This document shows, in pieces, positions 24,651 to 32,292 of a stretch of 53,035 bases of DNA. This stretch comes from Actinomadura sp. BRA 177. Lineage in GTDB: Bacteria; Actinomycetota; Actinomycetes; Streptosporangiales; Streptosporangiaceae. Made by a program: the position numbers and the translations under genes. Location of the stretch: the NCBI RefSeq assembly GCF_013372625.1, contig NZ_JABXFD010000655.1, positions 1 to 53,035 on the forward strand, in the 5' to 3' direction. Position 1 is the first letter of the stretch; every line of letters starts with the position of its first letter. The notes under the pieces were generated by a model. The model ran no database searches. It was not told the DNA's origin and worked only from the letters and a program-made list of their open reading frames with translations.

Positions 24651-25151
24651 ATGGGGTCGCCGGTGGTTCTGCTCGACGTGGACGGAGTTCTCAATCCCTT
24701 CGAGAGACCCCATCGCGGTTTCAAACGGCATCAGTGCTCGCCGAACGGCAGGACGTTCCAGCTGTGGCTCAATCCGGCCCACGGCCCGGCCCTGCTCGAA
24801 CTCGTCGAGTCCACCGGCGCCGAACTGGCCTGGGCTAGCTACTGGTGCGACCACGCCAACGAATGGATCGCGCCCAGGGTCGGGCTTCCGGAACTGCCGT
24901 TCGTCCCCATCCCGCAGTTCCCGGGCGTGGAGGAGGGCCGCACCCTCGGCGCATGGAAGGCGCGGCACGTGGCCGCGTGGGCGGAGGGCCGCCCGTTCGT
25001 CTGGTTCGAGGACGAGCCCGACGCCACCGAGTGCATCGGCGGTGAACCGGACGTCGCCGACCACCTCCTCGTGGAGATCGACCCGCTGACCGGCCTGACC
25101 GACGAGCACCTCGACATCGCCGCGGCCTGGCTCCGCGCCTTCTCCCGCTGA
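24651..25151 (+). CDS. HAD-like phosphatase domain protein (RNA-repair HAD_SAK type)
   Basis: A small HAD-fold protein (166 aa) with motif I LLDVDGVLNP at residues 7-16, a Trp-rich middle (LAWASYWCDHANEWIAP) and the acidic motif FVWFEDEPDA near 120. This arrangement fits the HAD domain first named from Swiss-army-knife RNA repair proteins; stand-alone versions are common in actinomycetes. Phosphatase activity is inferred. ATG 24651 has no ribosome site, and TACCGT lies about 7 bases upstream, so a leaderless message is likely. Confidence 0.75.
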   Translation: MGSPVVLLDVDGVLNPFERPHRGFKRHQCSPNGRTFQLWLNPAHGPALLELVESTGAELAWASYWCDHANEWIAPRVGLPELPFVPIPQFPGVEEGRTLGAWKARHVAAWAEGRPFVWFEDEPDATECIGGEPDVADHLLVEIDPLTGLTDEHLDIAAAWLRAFSR

Positions 25152-25173
25152 CCCGGGCGCCGCGCAGGTTCCA

Positions 25174-25210
25174 TTCGTCCAAGACGGGGCACGGCCGGTC
25201 TCCGTAGCGT
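25174..25210 (+). promoter_or_regulatory. AraC-linked promoter, copy 2 (before methyltransferase)
   Basis: TTCGTCCAAGAC (25174-25185), 19-bp spacer, TAGCGT (25205-25210), 27 bp before the start. Its 12-bp box is identical to copy 1. Confidence 0.55.
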
Positions 25211-25237
25211 CCGAAGCGACGGAGAGGGGAGCCGACG

Positions 25238-26245
25238 ATGTCGAGATCACCGCTGATGGACCTGGCCTTCGGATACATGTCGGCGCAGATGATCCACGTG
25301 GCCGCCGAGACCGGGCTGGCCGACGCCCTGGCGGACGGGCCGAGAACGAGCGAGGACCTGGCGAAGGCTACGGGCACGCACGCGCCGTCCCTGCACCGGC
25401 TGCTGCTCGGCCTCGTCACCCTGGGCGCCGTGGAGCAGAAGGAACGGGACCTGTTCGCGCTCACCGCCGAGGGGCAGCGCCTCCGCTCGGACGCACCCGA
25501 CTCGATCCGCGCGCTGATCCTGCTGTTCTGCGGCCCGGAGGTGTGGCGGACGTGGGGCGACATGGCCGAGACGGTGCGCACGGGGGAGTACGCGTGGAAA
25601 CGCGTGACCGGCAGGACGTCGTTCGAGTACTTCGAGTCCGACCCGGCGCTGTCGGCGACGTTCAACGAGGCCATGGCCGAGCACACCCGCGCGGTAGCGC
25701 CCGGGATCATCGAGGCCCACGACTTCTCCCGCTACGGGACGGTCGCGGATCTCGGCGGCGGCGACGGCACGCTGCTCGCCGCGATCCTGCGCGCGCATAG
25801 GGGCCCGCGCGGTCTGCTGTTCGACCTGCCCGCCGGGCTCGCCGCCGCACCCGGCACGCTCGACGATCTCGCCAGCCGGGTCGAGATCGTCGCGGGGGAC
25901 TTCTTCGAGTCCGTCCCCGAGGACGCGGACGCCTACGTCCTCAAGAGCGTCCTGCACGACTGGAGCGACGAGAAGGCCGCCGCCATCCTGCGGAACGTCC
26001 GCGAGGCGATGCGTCAGGATGCCCGCCTGGTGATCTTGGAGCAGGTACTGCCGGAGATGGTCACCCCCGAAACGGCGGGCATCGTCCGCAACGACCTGAA
26101 CATGCTCGTCTCGACGGGCGGGCGCGAGCGCACCGAGGCCGGGTTCCGGGACCTCCTGGACGCGGCCGGATTCACCGGCGTCTCGTTCACCGGCCCTCTG
26201 CCGCCCTCGGCCTACCACGTCATCGAGGCGGTGCCCGCGAGCTAG
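25238..26245 (+). CDS. SAM-dependent O-methyltransferase-like protein
   Basis: A 335-residue class I methyltransferase of the acetylserotonin/plant O-methyltransferase type. It has an N-terminal winged-helix dimerisation domain (MSAQMIHVAAETGLADAL, THAPSLHRLLLGLVTLG) and a SAM-binding motif VADLGGGDGTLLAAIL near residue 170. GDFFESVPEDADAYVLKSVLHDW and C-terminal GGRERTEAGFRDLLDAAGF follow. The acceptor is unknown. It starts at ATG 25238 behind GGAGAGGGG and sits directly under the second copy of the shared promoter. Confidence 0.88.
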   Translation: MSRSPLMDLAFGYMSAQMIHVAAETGLADALADGPRTSEDLAKATGTHAPSLHRLLLGLVTLGAVEQKERDLFALTAEGQRLRSDAPDSIRALILLFCGPEVWRTWGDMAETVRTGEYAWKRVTGRTSFEYFESDPALSATFNEAMAEHTRAVAPGIIEAHDFSRYGTVADLGGGDGTLLAAILRAHRGPRGLLFDLPAGLAAAPGTLDDLASRVEIVAGDFFESVPEDADAYVLKSVLHDWSDEKAAAILRNVREAMRQDARLVILEQVLPEMVTPETAGIVRNDLNMLVSTGGRERTEAGFRDLLDAAGFTGVSFTGPLPPSAYHVIEAVPAS

Positions 26246-26325
26246 CGCGGGGGGCCGTTTACGGCGGAAGGTCGCGAACGTGCAGGATGGACCGTTACAA
26301 GCGACCTCTGCCGAAGGAGTGCCCC

Positions 26326-27087
26326 ATGAGTTCCCTCGCCGGCCGTACCGCCCTGATCACCGGAGGCAGCCGCGGGATCGGCCGCGCCGTCGCGCTCGCA
26401 CTGGCCGCCGACGGGGCGCGGGTGGGCATCGTCTACCGGCGGGACGACGAGGCCGCCCGCAAGACCGTCGCCGACATCGAGGCCGCCGGTGTGCAGGCGA
26501 GCGCGTTCCGCGCCTCGGTCGACAGCGTGGACGACTGCCGCGCCCTGGCGGCACAGGTGGAGGAGCGGTTCGGCGGCCTGGACATCCTGGTGCACAGCGC
26601 CGGGATCGCCAGCCGCGGCAACACCGTCGCCGACACCGACCCGGCCGAGCTGGAGCGGGTCATGCGCGTGCACGCGCTCGGGCCGCACCACGTCAGCCAG
26701 GCGCTGCTGCCGCTGCTGCGGGCCGCCGAGCGCAGCGACATCGTGTTCGTGTCCAGCGTGATCACCGACATCATGCCGCCGTTCGGCGGCCCGTACGCGA
26801 TGGGCAAGGCCGCCAGCGAGGCGCTCGCGCAGGTCCTCGCCAAGGAGGAGCGCGGCAACGGCATGCACGTCAACGTGGTCGCGCCCGGCCTCGTCGACAC
26901 CGACATGGGGCGCCGGCTCGTGCGCGCCACCGCCGGCGTCGAGGACATCCGGCAGCAGGACGCCGCGTCCCCTTACGGCCACGTGTGCTCGCCCGAGGAG
27001 GTCGCCGACGTGGTCCGGTTCCTCGTCTCGGACGGCGCGTCCTACGTCACCGGGCAGCGCGTCGTCGTCGACGGCGGGACGTTCTGA
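26326..27087 (+). CDS. SDR-family oxidoreductase (FabG-like)
   Basis: A 253-residue short-chain dehydrogenase: TGGSRGIGRAVA near residue 13, VHSAGIA in place of NNAG, the serine in FVSSVIT, catalytic Y-A-M-G-K near 156 and C-terminal VTGQRVVVDGG. It is close to 3-oxoacyl-ACP reductase in length, but nothing nearby is fatty-acid synthesis, so the substrate is open. ATG 26326 has the strong site GAAGGAG (26313-26319). An upstream ATG at 26287 is in frame but lacks one. Confidence 0.88.
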   Translation: MSSLAGRTALITGGSRGIGRAVALALAADGARVGIVYRRDDEAARKTVADIEAAGVQASAFRASVDSVDDCRALAAQVEERFGGLDILVHSAGIASRGNTVADTDPAELERVMRVHALGPHHVSQALLPLLRAAERSDIVFVSSVITDIMPPFGGPYAMGKAASEALAQVLAKEERGNGMHVNVVAPGLVDTDMGRRLVRATAGVEDIRQQDAASPYGHVCSPEEVADVVRFLVSDGASYVTGQRVVVDGGTF

Positions 27088-27105
27088 CGGCCGGTGGTAC
27101 TCGGC

Positions 27106-27732
27106 TCAGTGGCGCGTCCAGTCGGGCTGGACGAAGTCGGCGACCCTGACGTCGCGGCCGAGCAGCACCACCTCCCGGAACTGCCACAGCATCGCGCCGG
27201 TCGGGGCGTGGACGCTCCAGTTCGGGCCGAGCCGCATCTGCAGGAGGCTGCCGCCGTCCGGCTGCGGCACCCAGCGCGGGGTGTCGTCGTCGGCGAGCCG
27301 CCGCAGGCTGGTGTGGTGGACGGAGTGGACCTCGTCCGGGTTCGGCGCCAGCGGCCCGGGATCGTCCAGCACGACCACGACCGGCGTGATCGCGAAGCCC
27401 GAGGTGGCGGGGAAGTCGTCGAGCCGGCCGAGGAGATCGGCGGACCCGGCGGCCAGGCCGATCTCCTCGTGCAGTTCCCGCAGCGCCGCCTCCTCGGGCG
27501 TCTCGCCGGCCTCCAGCCGCCCGCCCGGCAGCCCCCACTGGCCCGCGTTCCGCCCCCGGTAGGCGCGCTTGATCAGGATCACCGACGGGGCGCCGTCGTG
27601 CTCCACCGCGCACAGCACGACCCCGGCCCGGCGCAGGCCAGGCGCGTCCGGGACGGTCGTGTGCGCGAACGAGGAGAGCCGGCCCGCCGCCAGCGTCCGG
27701 AAATCGTCCAGGTCATCGAGGGGGGCGGTCAT
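27106..27732 (-). CDS. NUDIX hydrolase
   Basis: 208-residue NUDIX protein with a complete Nudix box: G-G-R-L-E-A-G-E-T-P-E-E-A near residue 80 followed by LRELHEEIGL. It starts MTAPLDDLDDFRTLAAG. RRAGVVLCAVEHDG and the later PNPDEVHSVH resemble CoA-pyrophosphatase-like members, but the specific NudL motif is not certain. ATG 27732 overlaps the AraC gene's stop (ATGA), so it is the second gene of the AraC operon. Confidence 0.87.
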   Translation of the reverse strand: MTAPLDDLDDFRTLAAGRLSSFAHTTVPDAPGLRRAGVVLCAVEHDGAPSVILIKRAYRGRNAGQWGLPGGRLEAGETPEEAALRELHEEIGLAAGSADLLGRLDDFPATSGFAITPVVVVLDDPGPLAPNPDEVHSVHHTSLRRLADDDTPRWVPQPDGGSLLQMRLGPNWSVHAPTGAMLWQFREVVLLGRDVRVADFVQPDWTRH

Positions 27733-28568
27733 GCCTCGATAGTGCCAGGACCCGCCTCGCGGGCGTACCGCGCGGGGGGCGTCCCGACCGCCGCGGTGAA
27801 GTCGCGGGTGAAGTGGGCCTGGTCGGCGTAGCCGAGCTCGGCGGCCAGCCGCGCCCAGTCGACCCCGGTGCCGGACGCGGCGCGTTCGGCGGCCTCCTGC
27901 ATCCGGAACCGCCGGATCACCCATTTCGGGCCGATCCCGACGTACTCGTGGAACAGGCGCTGCAGGCTGCGCGGGCCGAGCCCGACGTCGGCGGCCAGCT
28001 CGTCCACCCGCACGAGGCCCGGCCGCGCCGCGATCCGCGCGACGACCGCGGCGGCCCGCTCGGCGGACGGATCGGGTGCGGGCGCCAGCCCGGCGAGGAA
28101 CGACTCCAGCCGCACGAGCGCCTCGCCCGCGTCCGCCGACGCGAAGACCTCCTCGGCGAGCGCGAGACCGGCCGCGCCGAACACCTCGTCCACACCCGCG
28201 AACCGGCCGGTCAGCGCGGAGACGGGGCCGTCCATGAACGGCCTGAACCCGCCGGGCCGGAAAGCGACCCCCACCACGCGGCCCTCGTCGTGGATCTCCT
28301 CGACGAAGTCGTCCCGCACGACGCCCACGATCCGCGCCCGCGTCGCCCCGCCCGTCAGGTAGCTCGTGAACGTCATATGGACGGACGGCCGCGTGAGCAC
28401 CTGCTGCCGGTGCGGCGGCCGGCCCCGCAGATCCCACCGCAGCACCCAGAAGTCGTCCACGAACGGGGCCAGCGCCGGACCCGGCGCGGTCTTGTCCACC
28501 CGGAAGCGCTCCAGGCCCGCCCGCGCACGCAGGATGCCCCGCGTCCCATCGGGTAGGGATCGTTCCAT
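27729..28568 (-). CDS. AraC-family transcriptional regulator
   Basis: 279 residues. The N-terminal sensing part (LAPFVDDFWVLRWDLRGRPP, QVLTRPSVHMTF) is like the DUF6597-type domain. The C-terminal double helix-turn-helix has VDELAADVGLGPRSLQRLFHEYVGIGPKWVIR and LAAELGYADQAHFTRDFTAAVGTPP. It is divergent from the DinB-like gene, with a copy of the TTYGTYCAAGAC promoter in the short gap (24 bp from its ATG). I infer that it controls that gene, and possibly the VOC and methyltransferase genes carrying the same box. Confidence 0.88.
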   Translation of the reverse strand: MERSLPDGTRGILRARAGLERFRVDKTAPGPALAPFVDDFWVLRWDLRGRPPHRQQVLTRPSVHMTFTSYLTGGATRARIVGVVRDDFVEEIHDEGRVVGVAFRPGGFRPFMDGPVSALTGRFAGVDEVFGAAGLALAEEVFASADAGEALVRLESFLAGLAPAPDPSAERAAAVVARIAARPGLVRVDELAADVGLGPRSLQRLFHEYVGIGPKWVIRRFRMQEAAERAASGTGVDWARLAAELGYADQAHFTRDFTAAVGTPPARYAREAGPGTIEA

Positions 28569-28591
28569 CGGTTCAGGCTAGCGGTGTCGCG

Positions 28592-28628
28592 TTTGTTCAA
28601 GACCGGCCGCCGCGGCCCGTCCTACCGT
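28592..28628 (+). promoter_or_regulatory. AraC-linked promoter, copy 3 (AraC/DinB-like gap)
   Basis: TTTGTTCAAGAC (28592-28603), 19-bp spacer, TACCGT (28623-28628). It lies between the divergent AraC and DinB-like genes, and its box differs from copies 1 and 2 by two pyrimidine changes. Confidence 0.6.
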
Positions 28629-28664
28629 GGCCGTATGTTCGAACAGATGAGCGAGGGAAAGATC

Positions 28665-29243
28665 ATGGATATCCGGAGCCAGATGCTTCCCGCCGCGGAG
28701 GCCGCGGCGCGGATCGTCCTGGAGATCCCCGCGGTGAAGCTGGACGCGCCCACCCCGTGCCCCGGGTGGGACGTGCGGGGACTGGTCAACCACCTGATCC
28801 TGTGGAACGAGCGGGGCGAGGCCGCCGCGCTCCGGACGCCCGTCACCGGCCCGGGGGAGGACCACGACTTCACCGCCGAGCCGCGCTGGGCCGAGCGGTT
28901 CGAGGAGCAGGCCCGCAAGACCGCCGAGGCGTGGCAGGACCCGGACGCCTGGGAGGGCAACACCAGCCTCACCGGCAACAAGGAGGGCATGCCCGCCGAG
29001 TTCATCGCCGGCATCGTCTTCGGCGAATGCGTCGTGCACGGCTGGGACCTCGCCGCCGCCACCGGACGCGAACCCGGCTTCCCGCCCGAGGTCGTCCAGG
29101 CCGCCTGGGAGCAGATCGTCCCGACGGCCGAGATGAGCCGGCAGTACGGCGCGTTCGGCCCCGAGGTCCCCGTGCCGGAGGACGCGCCGCTGCTCGACCG
29201 CGTCCTCGGCCTGGCCGGCCGCGACCCGCACTGGAAGCCCTGA
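28665..29243 (+). CDS. TIGR03086-type DinB/maleylpyruvate-isomerase-like metal-binding protein
   Basis: 192 residues in the DinB/mycothiol-dependent maleylpyruvate isomerase N-terminal fold: APTPCPGWDVRGLVNHLILWN near residue 28 and FGECVVHGWDLAAATG near 125 supply the conserved metal-binding His residues. The family uses mycothiol or related thiols in known cases. ATG 28665 is chosen for the GAGGGA just upstream and for the length of leader it leaves after the promoter; ATG 28635 and 28647 are alternatives. It is divergent from the AraC regulator. Confidence 0.82.
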   Translation: MDIRSQMLPAAEAAARIVLEIPAVKLDAPTPCPGWDVRGLVNHLILWNERGEAAALRTPVTGPGEDHDFTAEPRWAERFEEQARKTAEAWQDPDAWEGNTSLTGNKEGMPAEFIAGIVFGECVVHGWDLAAATGREPGFPPEVVQAAWEQIVPTAEMSRQYGAFGPEVPVPEDAPLLDRVLGLAGRDPHWKP

Positions 29244-29320
29244 ACCGGGCGGGCCCCGAATCCCGGCGGGGCGCGCGGGTCCCGGCGCGAGCGGGGGCCC
29301 GCGCGCTCTACCCTTGAGGC

Positions 29321-30718
29321 ATGTCTTCGAGTTCTTCGATCCGCGTACGCTTCGCCCCGTCACCCACCGGCATGTTCCATGTCGGCGGCGCCCGCTCGGC
29401 GCTGTTCAACTGGGTGATGGCCGCCCAGTCGGGCGGGACGCTCGTGCTGCGGGTCGAGGACACCGACGCCTCCCGCAACAGCCCCGAATGGACCGAGGGC
29501 ATCATCCGCGCCCTCGCCTGGCTCGGCATGGACGGCGAGCAGTACGAGGGCCCCTACTTCCAGTCCGCGAACGCCGACAAGCACGCCGAGGCCGCGCACC
29601 GCCTCCGGGACGCGGGCCGCGCCTACTACTGCGACTGCGGCCGCGAGGCCGTCGTCGCCCGCACCGGCGACCAGCACAAGGGCTACGACGGCTTCTGCCG
29701 CGACCGCGGCCTGGAGCCCGGCCCCGGCCGCGCGCTCCGCTTCCGCACCCCCGACGAGGGCCAGACCACCGTCGTCGACCTGCTGCGCGGCAAGCCCGTC
29801 TTCGAGAACGCCGTCCTGGAGGACTTCGTCATCGCCCGCGCCGACGGGTCGGTCACCTTCCTGCTGGCCAACGCGGTCGACGACATGAGCCAGGGCATCA
29901 CCCACGTGGTGCGCGGCGAGGAGCACCTGTCCAACGCGCCCAAGCAGCAGCTGCTGTGGGAGGCGCTCGGCGGCGAGCCGCCCGTCTGGGCGCACGTCCC
30001 CGTCATCGTGAACGAGAAGCGGCAGAAGCTGTCCAAGCGCCGCGACAAGGTCGCGCTGGAGGACTACCGGGCCGAGGGCTACCTCGCCGAGGCCATGCGC
30101 AACTACCTGATGCTGCTCGGCTGGGCCCCGTCCGGCGACCGCGAGATCGTCCCCTGGGACGTCATCGTCGAGGAGTTCCGCATCGAGGACGTCAACTCCT
30201 CGCCCGCGTTCTTCGACGTCAAGAAGCTCCGCGCCATCAACGGCGAGTACATCCGGGCGCTGCCCACCGAGAAGTTCATCGCCGAATGCCTGCCCTTCCT
30301 GGAGCGGGCCCCCTTCGACGTGGACGTCGCCGTGTTCGCCGAGCTGGCCCCGCTCGCCCAGACCCGCCTCGCGCTGCTGTCGGAGATCGTCCAGATGATC
30401 GACTTCGCGTTCCTGGACGAGCCGCCGTCCGACGAGCAGTCCTGGAACAAGGCGATGAAGGAGCCCGCCGCCGCGATCCTCGCCGCCGCCGAGACCGCCT
30501 ACCGGGACGCCCCCTGGAACGCCGCCGAGCTCAAGGACCGGCTGGAGCGCATCGGCACCGAGCACGGCCTCAAACTCGGCAAGACGCAGGCGCCCGTCCG
30601 CGTCGCCGTCACCGGCCGCACCGTCGGCCTGCCGCTCTTCGAATCCCTGGAGATCCTCGGCCGCGACCGCACCCTGGCCCGCATCGCCGCAGCCCGAGCT
30701 GTATTGAATCGCGGTTAG
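29321..30718 (+). CDS. gltX: Glutamate-tRNA ligase
   Basis: Class I glutamyl-tRNA synthetase (465 aa). The HIGH-type motif appears as [14 protein letters not shown] (H-V-G-G) near residue 11, followed by [15 protein letters not shown] and the KMSKS-type [14 protein letters not shown] near 238. A Cys cluster in [12 protein letters not shown]...GFCRDRG (C-x-C-x21-C) could bind zinc as in E. coli GluRS. The C-terminal anticodon-binding part is complete. Some actinomycetes carry two gltX genes; whether this is the main copy cannot be told here. The stop codon lies inside a 24-bp terminator stem. Confidence 0.93.
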   Translation: MSSSSSIRVRFAPSPTGMFHVGGARSALFNWVMAAQSGGTLVLRVEDTDASRNSPEWTEGIIRALAWLGMDGEQYEGPYFQSANADKHAEAAHRLRDAGRAYYCDCGREAVVARTGDQHKGYDGFCRDRGLEPGPGRALRFRTPDEGQTTVVDLLRGKPVFENAVLEDFVIARADGSVTFLLANAVDDMSQGITHVVRGEEHLSNAPKQQLLWEALGGEPPVWAHVPVIVNEKRQKLSKRRDKVALEDYRAEGYLAEAMRNYLMLLGWAPSGDREIVPWDVIVEEFRIEDVNSSPAFFDVKKLRAINGEYIRALPTEKFIAECLPFLERAPFDVDVAVFAELAPLAQTRLALLSEIVQMIDFAFLDEPPSDEQSWNKAMKEPAAAILAAAETAYRDAPWNAAELKDRLERIGTEHGLKLGKTQAPVRVAVTGRTVGLPLFESLEILGRDRTLARIAAARAVLNRG

Positions 30719-30761
30719 CTCGTGTCGGGCGCCTGGGGGCGCCCGACACGAGCTAACCGCG
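30710..30761 (+). terminator. Perfect 24-bp hairpin overlapping the gltX stop
   Basis: Arms 30710-30733 and 30738-30761 pair without mismatch around a TGGG loop. The left arm includes the gltX stop codon (TAG 30716-30718). The GC core GGGCGCC-TGGG-GGCGCCC has a counterpart with a TGG loop next to repeat copy B (37893-37908). Confidence 0.75.
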
Positions 30762-30762
30762 T

Positions 30763-30870
30763 GCGATCGCTGCATCGCTCCGACTCGCCTAGCGGCTCAC
30801 TGCGCGATCAGTTTCTCGCAAGCTCGAAACTGCCTTCGGTCGCGATCGCGACGGCTGGGGTAGTCGCGTG
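30763..30870 (+). repeat. Structured dispersed repeat, copy A
   Basis: It starts at GCGATCGC (30763-30770), then CATCGCTCCGACTCGCCTAG, GCGGCTCACTGCGCGATC, a hairpin CAGTTTC (30809-30815)/GAAACTG (30826-30832), the palindrome GTCGCGATCGCGAC (30839-30852) and GGCTGGGGTAGTCGCGTGG. Over the first 76 bases it matches copy B (37797-37873, opposite strand) at about 94%. The four substitutions include one paired change that keeps the hairpin. No gene is seen in this 178-bp gap. Confidence 0.8.
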
Positions 30871-30896
30871 GCCGGGACGGCGGGCTGGGGCCGTTG

Positions 30897-31562
30897 TTAC
30901 GGGGATTGCTCGCCGTTCAGGGTTTGGCGGAGGTCGGTGAGGCGGCGGGTCAGTTCCTCGTACTCGTCGCGCTGCGCGGGCGGGAGGTGCTTGCCGACCG
31001 CCTCCGCCTGCTCCTCCACCGACGTCAGCCCGGCGCGGGCCTCCTCGAACGCGTCGGCGCCGGGCCGCTCGTTCAGCAGCGTCTGCTGCTCGCGGAGCAG
31101 GGCGGCCTGCTCGCGCAGCAGGACCGTCTGGTCGCGGAGCTGCTTGTTCTTGTTGTGCAGCTCCACGAACACCGACACCTTCGCGCGCAGCACCCACGGG
31201 TCGAACGGCTTGGAGATGAAGTCGACCGCGCCCGCCGCGTAGCCGCGGAACGCGTAGTCGGGGTCGCTGTTCACCGCCGTGAGGAAGATGATCGGCAGGT
31301 CGCGGGTCTTCTTGCGGCGCTTGATGTCGCGGGCCGTCTCGAAACCGTCCATCCCGGGCATGACGACGTCCAGCAGGATGACCGCGTACTCGTCGGTCAG
31401 CAGCGCCTTCAGCGCGTCCTCACCGGACCGCGCCCGGACGAGGTCCTGATCGAGCGAGCTGAGGATGGCCTCCAGCGCGATCAGGTTCTCCTCGCGGTCG
31501 TCCACGAGCAGGATCTTCGCCTTGTCGTCCACGCGCGCCTCTCCGATTCCGGTCCCCGCCAT
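30897..31562 (-). CDS. Response regulator with C-terminal coiled coil
   Basis: A 221-residue protein. The receiver domain (residues 15-135) has the acidic pocket in ILLVDDREENLIA, phospho-acceptor Asp in VILLDVVMPGMDGFET and the Lys in DFISKPFDPWVL. It is followed by a long helical coiled coil (ELHNKNKQLRDQTVLLREQAALLREQ broken by short gaps) and an acidic tail; there is no DNA-binding output domain. In actinomycetes such proteins are encoded just after a large hybrid histidine kinase. Here only the C-terminal receiver of that kinase remains upstream (31614-32048). An in-frame GTG at 31532 is an alternative start. Confidence 0.88.
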   Translation of the reverse strand: MAGTGIGEARVDDKAKILLVDDREENLIALEAILSSLDQDLVRARSGEDALKALLTDEYAVILLDVVMPGMDGFETARDIKRRKKTRDLPIIFLTAVNSDPDYAFRGYAAGAVDFISKPFDPWVLRAKVSVFVELHNKNKQLRDQTVLLREQAALLREQQTLLNERPGADAFEEARAGLTSVEEQAEAVGKHLPPAQRDEYEELTRRLTDLRQTLNGEQSP

Positions 31563-31613
31563 CGCCGGCCGAAAGCCTCCACGGCGACCCTACTTGCCGG
31601 TCGTCTCCTCTCC

Positions 31614-32048
31614 TCAGCGGACGATGGAGGGTTGCAGCCAGTTCCGCATGACGTCAAGGAGATGGTCCACGTCCACGGGCTTCGGCACATAGTCCGACGC
31701 GCCGGACGCGAGGCTTTTCTCCCGGTCGCCCTTCATCACCTTGGCCGTGATGACGATGATCGGCAAGTCGGCGAACTGCGGCATCTCCCTGATGGCGGCC
31801 GTGGTCGCGTACCCGTCCAGGCCCGGCATCATGACGTCCATCAGCACGACGGCCACGTCCGGGTTGCGGTGCAGGACGTCGATTCCGGCCTGCCCGTCCT
31901 CGGCGTAGAGGACCTCCATACCGTAGCCCTCAAGGACACTGGTGAGCGCGAACACGTTCCGGACGTCGTCGTCGACGATCAGCACCTTGCGGCCCGACAG
32001 GACGGTGTCGAGCAGGTCCGCGGGAGGCTCCTCCAGCAGCCCCTTCAA
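31614..32048 (-). CDS. Orphan receiver domain, probable remnant of a hybrid histidine kinase
   Basis: A receiver domain of 144 residues: VLIVDDDVRNVFALTSVLE, phospho-acceptor Asp in VVLMDVMMPGLDGYAT, Lys in YVPKPVDVDHLL. The wording, above all VDDDVRNVFALTS and MKGDREKSLASGASDY, matches the C-terminal receiver of actinomycete HAMP hybrid kinases. The frame stays open upstream to 32285 through a Pro/Ala/Glu-rich linker (PAEQRPSAPEPEPALKG), but contains no ATG or GTG, only TTG 32048. The kinase core is missing, and the FUSC gene begins 8 bp beyond. So this is either a truncated pseudogene or a stand-alone receiver starting at TTG. Confidence 0.7.
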   Translation of the reverse strand: MKGLLEEPPADLLDTVLSGRKVLIVDDDVRNVFALTSVLEGYGMEVLYAEDGQAGIDVLHRNPDVAVVLMDVMMPGLDGYATTAAIREMPQFADLPIIVITAKVMKGDREKSLASGASDYVPKPVDVDHLLDVMRNWLQPSIVR

Positions 32049-32292
32049 CGCCGGCTCGGGCTCGGGGGCCGACGGCCGCTGCTCGGCCGGCCGCCCGTTC
32101 TCCGCGGCCGGGGCGAGCGCCGGCCGCGGCGGGTACGCCGAGAGGTCCCGGGGGGGGCGGGGCCGGTTCGGCTCGGAGGCGTGCGCGAACCGGACGAACG
32201 TCGCCGCGTTCCGCGCCCGCCGGCGGACGTGACCTGCCCCGCATTCACCGGCTTTACCGCAATATTGCCGGGACGCGGGAAGGACTCACGGC

